A stretch of DNA of 20,379 nucleotides. Source: Gammaproteobacteria bacterium RIFCSPHIGHO2_12_FULL_37_34 (GTDB lineage: Bacteria > Pseudomonadota > Gammaproteobacteria > DSM-16500). The notes beneath the pieces were generated by a model. That model was given only the letters and a program-made list of their open reading frames with translations, made no database searches and had not been told where the DNA came from. Location of the stretch: assembly GCA_001801495.1 (NCBI GenBank), contig MGXW01000070.1, forward strand, positions 1-20,379, read 5' to 3'. The first letter of the stretch is position 1, and every line of letters starts with the position of its first letter. The translations under genes and the position numbers were made by a program. Below are positions 14,892 through 20,379 of this stretch, piece by piece.

Positions 14892-15470
14892 AGATTTTTT
14901 CAAAATCTCTAACTCTCCGTTTTCATTTAATCGATAATCTTTCTCACCATAAGTGAGAGAAATAAGTTTATCAACATGTAAAGCACCTTCTTTTACTTTG
15001 ATGAGTGGATGACCGAGTATATCTTTTAGTGACTCTAATTCTGGATGTTGAATTCTATCGTGCGCTTTTATAGAAATGGTTAAATAAGCATGCTGAGCTT
15101 TGTTTGGTCTGCTTCTAATCCATGCTTCTATATAGGATTTTTCAGCATAAATAGGGCGATTAACGCTGTATTCATAGAAAACGTTAGGATTTAGCATAGT
15201 CACCCAAGATTTCAACATATTACCTTGTGCATTATAAAGATAAACATAAACTAATATTTCATCAGGGGATATTTTATTTTCCGTTTGTGCGGTTACTTGT
15301 TTTGCTTTAGCATGTTCTTCCACTTTGGAGAGTAACGCTTGTAAGCAATCACGAATAAAACGAAATTTATCGCCGATTTTATATTTTTCACGTAAATCGG
15401 ATTCGCGCTGTAAGGCAGAGCGAATTAGCTCTAAAAGCTTATTTTTTTGTTCGGGATCATCATGCGTCAT
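14877..15470 (-). CDS. icmQ: IcmQ, Dot/Icm accessory protein
   Basis: IcmQ (197 residues; 191 in Legionella) is a cytoplasmic protein that can insert into membranes and is held in check by the chaperone IcmR. Its C-terminal domain has an ADP-ribosyltransferase-like fold that binds NAD. The N-terminal part (about 1-60) is charged and helical, as expected for the IcmR-binding region. The C-terminal domain (about 68-190) shows conserved stretches such as ILVYVYLYNAQGN and SWVTMLNPNVFYEYSVNRP, then YAEKSYIEAWIRSRP. The ATG overlaps the upstream small gene by 11 nt and has no good ribosome binding site of its own (a run of eight A precedes it), so it is probably translated by coupling. The 3' end overlaps the convergent zinc-ribbon gene. 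Confidence 0.9.
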   Translation of the reverse strand: MTHDDPEQKNKLLELIRSALQRESDLREKYKIGDKFRFIRDCLQALLSKVEEHAKAKQVTAQTENKISPDEILVYVYLYNAQGNMLKSWVTMLNPNVFYEYSVNRPIYAEKSYIEAWIRSRPNKAQHAYLTISIKAHDRIQHPELESLKDILGHPLIKVKEGALHVDKLISLTYGEKDYRLNENGELEILKKSSLSF

Positions 15471-15705
15471 GTTTTTTTTGAATACTCGGATGTTGCAAAT
15501 GTTGGGGAATTAATTTTTCGCATTCATGAGCTATGTTAGTGAGCTCGAGTGAAATATCCAATAAGTATTGAATAGAATGATTAGGTGTACCCATTTTATT
15601 TCCTGGCGCGGCATTTTGTAACCCCACCCCTAAAGCTTCGGTTTGTTTGGATAATTCGTGTAATGTTGTTGTAGCTGTTGTAATTAAAGAAGCAATATCT
15701 GTCAT
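15460..15705 (-). CDS. Small protein upstream of icmQ, candidate IcmR functional homologue (FIR)
   Basis: This 81-residue protein has no sequence family that I recognise. It is predicted to be mostly helical: residues 2-30 (MTDIASLITT and onwards, Ala/Thr/Leu-rich) and about 44-68 (SIQYLLDISLELTNIAHECE), separated by a Gly/Pro/Asn linker. I start at the ATG ending at 15705 because GAGGTG lies six to seven bases upstream; a GTG at 15714 is possible but would use that site. It overlaps icmQ by 11 nt. In Legionella species and Coxiella the gene directly upstream of icmQ encodes the IcmQ chaperone; these FIR proteins are known to share position and function but little sequence. Position, size and predicted helicity fit; the role is inference. 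Confidence 0.65.
   Translation of the reverse strand: MTDIASLITTATTTLHELSKQTEALGVGLQNAAPGNKMGTPNHSIQYLLDISLELTNIAHECEKLIPQHLQHPSIQKKHDA
15472..15479 (-). other. A8 homopolymer at the fir-icmQ junction
   Basis: Eight consecutive A residues (minus strand) lie just before the icmQ ATG and within the last codons of the upstream gene. The upstream frame is one base out of phase with icmQ. A transcript with one A fewer (or two more) would fuse the 81-residue protein to IcmQ. Runs of this length are known sites of transcriptional slippage in AT-rich genomes. The run itself is seen; slippage is not shown. Confidence 0.6.
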
Positions 15706-15730
15706 GACTGCCACCTCGTCAATTTTCTAT

Positions 15731-16504
15731 TTAGTTCTGAGTCGCTTCTTCGCCTATTTCTGCAGAAAGCTCATAAGGTTCTGCAGGAATAGTTGAACGA
15801 CCATCATAACCGAGATGCAAATTGTTCTCAATCTGAGAAGCGCGACCTTGCATATAAACGTGCCGCATAAAGCTGTATTTATCAAGTATAGCTTCTTCTA
15901 GCATGGGTTGTAGTTGTAATAATTGTGCTCTTCTGTCAACCACTCCTAAAGCATATAGTTCGTAGCGTGCTCTATCGGGGTTAACGCGCGGGTAAATGGA
16001 AAACGCAAAATAATCTACTGTTCCGCCAATACCATCACGAATAGTGCTTGGCCCCCAAAATGGCCATACAATGTAGCTTGAATCCTGATATCCCCATCGC
16101 GCTAAAGTTAACCCAAAATCATTCGTATATAAAGGTAAATTAATTCGTTCAGCTATATCAAATAATCCACCCACACCTATAGTAGTATTAATAAGGAGAC
16201 GCCAAGAATCATTTGCAGCTTGGGCAATATGTAATTGTAATAAATCATTTGCAATATTGGGCAGATTATGAATATTGTTAAAAAAATTATTAATACCTTG
16301 ATTAAGTGGTTTAGGAATAATTTTATTATATAAAGTGGCAATAGGTTTTAAAATGGTGATGTCAATTCTTTCGTTGAAATCCAACATGATTCGATTAAAA
16401 CCGATAAGAGGATCTTTAACCGTATTTTCTGTTGCGTAACTTAATGGATTGAATGAAGTCAAAAAAAGCATCCCGGTAGTTACGATTATTTTTCCTATTT
16501 TCAT
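15731..16504 (-). CDS. mlaA: MlaA/VacJ family outer-membrane lipid-asymmetry protein
   Basis: MlaA is the outer-membrane component of the Mla pathway, which removes mislocalised phospholipids from the outer leaflet and passes them to MlaC. The 257-residue protein shows the family pattern: DPLIGFNRIMLDFNERID (about 31-48), the LNQGINNFFNNI region, RLLINTTIGVGGLFDIA, then FGLTLARWG and YIVWPFWGPSTIRDG. I start at the ATG ending at 16504, with AAAGGA nine bases upstream, rather than the longer frame to 16534. Typical MlaA proteins are lipoproteins, but this N-terminus (hydrophobic, then NPLSYA before TEN) has no Cys and looks like a signal peptidase I substrate. The stop is 25 nt upstream of the icmR-like gene, so it may head an mlaA-fir-icmQ transcript. 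Confidence 0.9.
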   Translation of the reverse strand: MKIGKIIVTTGMLFLTSFNPLSYATENTVKDPLIGFNRIMLDFNERIDITILKPIATLYNKIIPKPLNQGINNFFNNIHNLPNIANDLLQLHIAQAANDSWRLLINTTIGVGGLFDIAERINLPLYTNDFGLTLARWGYQDSSYIVWPFWGPSTIRDGIGGTVDYFAFSIYPRVNPDRARYELYALGVVDRRAQLLQLQPMLEEAILDKYSFMRHVYMQGRASQIENNLHLGYDGRSTIPAEPYELSAEIGEEATQN

Positions 16505-16602
16505 TGATCGATATCCTTTCGTACTTCCCACCAAAATAAACTATTTTTGATAGCTAAGCACTTAAATTCTTGTGATAATAATCATTTTACTAGCTTACAC
16601 TT

Positions 16603-18177
16603 ATGACTATCCGCCCGCATCCACTTCTCCTTATTGTTCTCGATGGTTGGGGCTATCGAGAAGATACCGCATTTAATGCGATTGCAGCAGCACATAAACC
16701 AAATTGGGATGCCATGTGGAAGAACTATCCTCATACCATCTTAGCTGGTTCAGGCCGCTCTGTTGGATTACCCGAAGGGCAAATGGGAAATTCTGAGGTG
16801 GGCCACCTTACCATGGGGGCAGGAAGAGTTATCTATCAGGATTTAACGCGTATTGATCAAGCAATTGAAAATGGCACATTTTTTACAAATCCAACCTTAT
16901 TGTCAGCTTTTAATCAAGCCAAATCTACCCAGAAAGCTATACATATTATGGGCTTGCTTTCACCCGGCGGTGTACATAGCCATGAGAAACATTTGTTTGC
17001 CATGGTGAAATTGGCTGCCAAGCTCGGTCTTTCACAAGTTTATCTTCATCCCTTTCTTGATGGGCGGGATACACCACCGCGTAGTGCTATGACATCGCTT
17101 AAAAATCTTAGTAATTATTGTCAACAATTAAATTGTGGGCAGATTGTTTCTATGATTGGTCGTTATTATGCGATGGATAGAGATAAACGTTGGGAGCGGA
17201 TTCAACAAGCATACGATTTACTAACCTTAGGTGATGCTCTTTATCATTTTGATGACCCGCTAAAGGCGCTAGAAGCAGCTTATGCGCGAGGTGAAAGTGA
17301 TGAATTTGTAAAGGCTACCAGTATTTGCGCTCATCATGCTTTACCTATTACCATTCAGGATGGCGATAGTATTGTTTTTGCAAATTTTCGTTCTGATCGT
17401 GCTCGAGAAATTACGCGAGCATTTATAGATACAGCATTTGATGGATTCAAAAGAAAAAAATGGCCGCAACTTTATCAATTTGTTTGTTTATCAGAATATG
17501 ATAGCCGATTTGGTTTACCTGTTGTTTTTCTACCGCAACCATTGAAAAATATTTTGGCTGAATGTATCAGTCACCAAGGTTTCAAACAATTGCGTATTGC
17601 TGAAACCGAAAAATATGCTCATGTTACATTTTTTTTTAATGGAGGCATCGAGGTTCCTTATCCTGGTGAAAATAGAATATTAATTCCTTCTCCTATTGTG
17701 GCAACTTATGATTTGCAACCAGAAATGAGTGCACGCATTCTAACAGAACGACTGATTCAAGAAATAAAGGGGAATTCATACGATTTAATAATTTGCAATT
17801 TTGCAAATCCGGATATGGTAGGACATACGGGCGATTTTAAAGCGACAGTGAAAGCAATTGAAACCATAGATGATTGCCTTGCAAAAATCATTAACAATAT
17901 CAAGATGATTGGTGGTGAAATAATCATAACAGCTGATCATGGAAATGCTGAACAACTCTTTGATTTTAAAGAAAACCAGCCTCATACTGCTCATACTAGC
18001 GAACCAGTACCTTTTTTATATATTGGCCGCAAAGCTAAGATATTGAAAAACAATGGTAGTTTATCTGATATTGCGCCTACTATATTGTATTTAATGAATG
18101 TGCCAAAACCAATTGACATGACAGGAGAGCGATTGATCGAATTGATTGATGGAAAAATCCCTCTGAAGTGGGTTTGA
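16603..18177 (+). CDS. gpmI: 2,3-bisphosphoglycerate-independent phosphoglycerate mutase
   Basis: This enzyme interconverts 3- and 2-phosphoglycerate in glycolysis and gluconeogenesis, using two Mn ions and a phosphoserine intermediate. The length, 524 residues, is close to the usual 510-515. Asp14 in IVLDGWGYRE is a metal ligand, and Ser64 in MGNSEVGH is the catalytic serine. DGRDTPPRSA lies near 150, GRYYAMDRDKRW near 186-197, and the second metal cluster is in ITADHGNAEQ and HTAHTSEPVP near the C-terminus. Divergent from mlaA with a 98 bp gap. The gene stops 38 nt before the chosen ctpA start; envC, found between the two in many gammaproteobacteria, is absent. Confidence 0.97.
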   Translation: MTIRPHPLLLIVLDGWGYREDTAFNAIAAAHKPNWDAMWKNYPHTILAGSGRSVGLPEGQMGNSEVGHLTMGAGRVIYQDLTRIDQAIENGTFFTNPTLLSAFNQAKSTQKAIHIMGLLSPGGVHSHEKHLFAMVKLAAKLGLSQVYLHPFLDGRDTPPRSAMTSLKNLSNYCQQLNCGQIVSMIGRYYAMDRDKRWERIQQAYDLLTLGDALYHFDDPLKALEAAYARGESDEFVKATSICAHHALPITIQDGDSIVFANFRSDRAREITRAFIDTAFDGFKRKKWPQLYQFVCLSEYDSRFGLPVVFLPQPLKNILAECISHQGFKQLRIAETEKYAHVTFFFNGGIEVPYPGENRILIPSPIVATYDLQPEMSARILTERLIQEIKGNSYDLIICNFANPDMVGHTGDFKATVKAIETIDDCLAKIINNIKMIGGEIIITADHGNAEQLFDFKENQPHTAHTSEPVPFLYIGRKAKILKNNGSLSDIAPTILYLMNVPKPIDMTGERLIELIDGKIPLKWV

Positions 18178-18179
18178 AA

Positions 18180-18188
18180 TGCTATAAT
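18180..18188 (+). promoter_or_regulatory. Extended -10 promoter for ctpA
   Basis: TGCTATAAT is a perfect extended -10 element (TG, one base, TATAAT) immediately after the gpmI stop. No good -35 is present, which extended -10 promoters tolerate. A transcript would start near 18195, leaving about 20 nt of leader before the ATG at 18216 and making the upstream ATG at 18201 an unlikely start. ctpA can therefore be expressed apart from gpmI. Confidence 0.55.
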
Positions 18189-18215
18189 TAAAATAATTAG
18201 ATGTTAGGCATGACA

Positions 18216-19655
18216 ATGAACATACGAATGGTTAGTTTAGTTTTAAGTATATCCATTGCTCTTGCAAGCTTCCATTCGCCTGCATTTGCAGAGTCATTTT
18301 TAAACTCCTTACAATCAACACGGATAGCTATTCAAACACCTCAAAAAACCTTGGATGTGGATAAAGAAAAAGAGTCATCCGTAGAGGAAGGGGATGTCAA
18401 TCGGTTTACTAATACGATTGTGTTAATTAAAGATTTCTACGTTCAACAAGTGAAAGATAAAGCTTTATTAGATGATGCTATTCGTGGAATGGTGAGTGGC
18501 CTTGATCCTCATTCTGAATATTTAGATCAGGAAGCTTATAAAACTTTATTAATGGCAACGAGTGGGGAATTTGGTGGTGTAGGTATTGAAGTTACACCAG
18601 AATTTGGTGTCCTTAAAATTGTTGCCCCCATGGATGATACACCAGCTTCTAAAGCAGGTATTAAATCAGGTGATTATATTGTTGGAATTGATGGCAAACT
18701 GGTAAGTGAGATGACTTTACAAGATGCAGTTGAAATTATGCGTGGGAAACCAGGCACACTTGTAACGTTGACTGTATTGCGTAAAGGTGAAAAGGCTCCG
18801 CTCATTTTCAAAATGACCCGCGAAACTATTCATATTGCTAGCATAAAAAGCAAAATGATGGATAATGATTTTGGCTACATTCGAATTTCGCAATTTCAAG
18901 AACCCACTCCCAAACTCATGCGCGATGCAATTCTTGAATTAAAAAATAAAAATCAAGGACGATTAAATGGAATTATTCTTGATTTACGCAACAATCCTGG
19001 CGGGTTGTTAGAAACAGCAGTCCAAGTGGTGGATCACTTTTTAGATAGTAAAAAACTAAAAAAATTTAATGAAGTTATTGTTTATACGGAAGGCCGATTG
19101 CCAGAAGCACAATACAGTGCTAAAGCTTCGGGTAAAGATATTTTGAATGGCGCGCCTATTGTTGTGCTTATCAATGGTGGTTCAGCATCAGCATCAGAAA
19201 TTGTTGCTGGCGCATTACAAGATTATCAACGCGCGGTTATTGTGGGTACCACGAGCTTTGGGAAAGGCTCTGTGCAGACTGTTATTCCGCTTGATAAGAC
19301 ACACGCATTGAAATTAACGACAGCGCTTTATCACACGCCTTCAGGGCGAGTTATACAAAACGTTGGTATTGTACCCGATGTACAAGTAGATGATTTGAAA
19401 ATTGCGAGAAACAAAGGTGATGAAGAATTAGCGATGATTGAACCCATTAAGGAATATCAACTTAAAAATCATATTAAACTGGGTATTGATCAATCGCAAA
19501 AACCTCTTCATCCAATTTTAAATAGTGATCTTTCACTTGCGTATGATGATTTTCAATTATTTGAAGCATTAAAAATTCTGCGTACCATGCATATGCTACA
19601 AGCACAGGCTAGTAAAATAACCATTACGACCACCGCTGAAACAGCGAATCGATGA
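18216..19655 (+). CDS. ctpA: Carboxyl-terminal processing protease (S41 family), periplasmic
   Basis: This is a periplasmic tail-specific serine protease of the CtpA/Prc family, which trims or degrades proteins including peptidoglycan hydrolases. The 479-residue precursor starts with a signal peptide ending near SPAFA. The short S41 N-terminal part includes GLDPHSEYLD. A PDZ domain follows (about 118-205, with GGVGIEV and GIKSGDYIVGIDG), then the protease core, with LRNNPGG near 257-263, the catalytic serine in NGGSASASEI (about Ser325) and the catalytic lysine in TSFGKGSVQT (about Lys350). The frame opens at 18201, but I chose the ATG at 18216 because TTAGG lies seven bases upstream and the promoter's start point falls between the two. 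The catalytic Ser-Lys dyad is intact. Confidence 0.93.
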   Translation: MNIRMVSLVLSISIALASFHSPAFAESFLNSLQSTRIAIQTPQKTLDVDKEKESSVEEGDVNRFTNTIVLIKDFYVQQVKDKALLDDAIRGMVSGLDPHSEYLDQEAYKTLLMATSGEFGGVGIEVTPEFGVLKIVAPMDDTPASKAGIKSGDYIVGIDGKLVSEMTLQDAVEIMRGKPGTLVTLTVLRKGEKAPLIFKMTRETIHIASIKSKMMDNDFGYIRISQFQEPTPKLMRDAILELKNKNQGRLNGIILDLRNNPGGLLETAVQVVDHFLDSKKLKKFNEVIVYTEGRLPEAQYSAKASGKDILNGAPIVVLINGGSASASEIVAGALQDYQRAVIVGTTSFGKGSVQTVIPLDKTHALKLTTALYHTPSGRVIQNVGIVPDVQVDDLKIARNKGDEELAMIEPIKEYQLKNHIKLGIDQSQKPLHPILNSDLSLAYDDFQLFEALKILRTMHMLQAQASKITITTTAETANR

Positions 19656-19703
19656 GATCTTTTGTAGTTATCAATAATAAAAAATCAATAGCTTGCTCTT
19701 GGC

Positions 19704-20379
19704 TTAAATAATATAGCGATAGCGTAAACTACGGTAGATAGTTTTAAGTTCGCCATTATTGAGAGCACCTTTATGAGTGTCTAAGCAAGATTTGTGGGCG
19801 CCTTTAAAAACAACTTCTTTCAATGCACTTGCCGCATCTTTTTTTTGTTTGGCGGAATATCCAAAGACAAATGTATGACCAAAAATACTAAACGATGTTT
19901 TATAGTGATTGTTTTCACGACGATTTGTCTTCGTTAAATAATCAAGTAATTTTAATTCGTTTTTAGCATTTTTTACAGCAACATCGAGAGGTGTTTGTTT
20001 TTGACTATTAACTGTTTCAATATTAGCGTTACTGTTAATTAATTTCCGCACAATAGCAACGTTATTTAATCGCGAAGCCACATGTAAAGGAGTGTCGCCT
20101 GCTACGACATTAAAATGCTTGTGATAACTAGTATTCCTCTGCAAGGCAATAGAACAATCAGCACCATTTTTCAGAAGGACATCAACGACATTTTTATAGC
20201 CATTTTCAGTAGCGAACATCACAGCAGTTGCGCCAGAGGCATCGCGAGCATTTACATTAGCATGATAGTGAGTAATTAATAGTTCAGCAATTTCTGCCTG
20301 TCCTTGCCTTGCTGCAAGAGCTAGTGCGTTGTGACCTGATACGTTATTTTGAGTAGGTGCCTTTGTGTCGCGATTTATT
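19704..20379 (-). CDS. Ankyrin-repeat protein, 5' end beyond the window
   Basis: The minus-strand frame is open from the window edge to a stop at 19704, so at least 224 residues are present and the true start is outside. A GTG at 20222 is merely internal. I read at least three ankyrin repeats: one with SGHNALALAARQGQAEIAEL, one with GATAVMFATENGYKNVVDVL ending in KNGADC, and one with GDTPLHVASRLNNVAIVRKL followed by SNANIETVNSQKQTPLDVAV. The last 75 residues or so are basic and not ankyrin-like, with KTSFSIFGHTFVFGYSAKQK and ending in RSLRYRYII. Ankyrin proteins are common Dot/Icm effectors in Legionella and Coxiella, and a basic non-repeat C-terminal region could carry a secretion signal, but this is inference. 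It converges on ctpA with a 48 bp gap. Confidence 0.85.
   Translation of the reverse strand, partial: INRDTKAPTQNNVSGHNALALAARQGQAEIAELLITHYHANVNARDASGATAVMFATENGYKNVVDVLLKNGADCSIALQRNTSYHKHFNVVAGDTPLHVASRLNNVAIVRKLINSNANIETVNSQKQTPLDVAVKNAKNELKLLDYLTKTNRRENNHYKTSFSIFGHTFVFGYSAKQKKDAASALKEVVFKGAHKSCLDTHKGALNNGELKTIYRSLRYRYII

Noticed and set aside
16568..16590. GATAATAATCATT upstream of gpmI and mlaA as a Fur box
   Set aside because: Only partial agreement with the Fur consensus in AT-rich DNA, and neither neighbour is an iron gene.
1..20379. CRISPR array, rRNA, prophage or insertion-sequence transposase
   Set aside because: No regularly spaced short repeats, rRNA signatures or transposase motifs were seen in any frame.

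Overview
The window comes from a low-GC gammaproteobacterium of the order Legionellales. It carries a large part of a Dot/Icm type IVB secretion system (icmV, dotA, dotB, dotC, dotD, icmT, icmS, icmQ and a candidate IcmR-like chaperone) embedded among ordinary gammaproteobacterial housekeeping genes. In Legionella pneumophila these dot/icm genes lie in two separate regions. Here members of both regions share about 16 kb, which is more like the consolidated arrangement of Coxiella and its relatives. I cannot name the genus from this sequence alone.

Layout. 27-3023 (+): icmV and dotA, 3 nt apart. 3065-4222 (-): an AAA ATPase of the DUF4143 type that looks inserted, followed by about 350 bp of AT-rich non-coding DNA with a strong hairpin. 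4575-5111 (+): peptide deformylase. 7337-9756 (-): dotD-dotC-dotB with overlapping ends; a 723-residue membrane protein with a spermidine-synthase-like domain (5162-7333) follows dotB after 3 nt. 9839-10428 (+): icmT and icmS, divergent from dotD across an 82 bp gap. 10449-10532 (+): tRNA-Leu(CAG). 10533-13810 (-): hfq, hflX, yjeT-like and purA, the usual cluster but without hflK and hflC. 14211-14891 (+): an unknown zinc-ribbon protein. 14877-16504 (-): mlaA, a small unknown gene and icmQ. 16603-19655 (+): gpmI and a ctpA-type protease. 19704 to the window end (-): an ankyrin-repeat protein, open at its 5' end.

How the genes work together. DotD and DotC are outer-membrane lipoproteins of the secretion core complex, DotA and IcmV are inner-membrane components, DotB is the VirB11-like ATPase, IcmT is a small membrane component, and IcmS and IcmQ are soluble adaptor or accessory proteins. 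The 81-residue gene directly upstream of icmQ and overlapping it sits where Legionella species and Coxiella carry fast-evolving IcmR functional homologues, and is the best candidate for that role. The ankyrin protein is of a type often secreted by Dot/Icm systems.

The most unusual non-coding feature is a pair of hairpin elements of about 135 bp at 12060-12194 and 13914-14047, in opposite orientation and flanking hflX-hfq. They share a nearly identical core of about 67 bp. Their long arms differ from copy to copy, yet every difference is matched in the opposite arm, so pairing is kept. One copy is bracketed by a 10 bp direct repeat that contains the ribosome binding site of the next gene, which suggests a mobile or once-mobile element.
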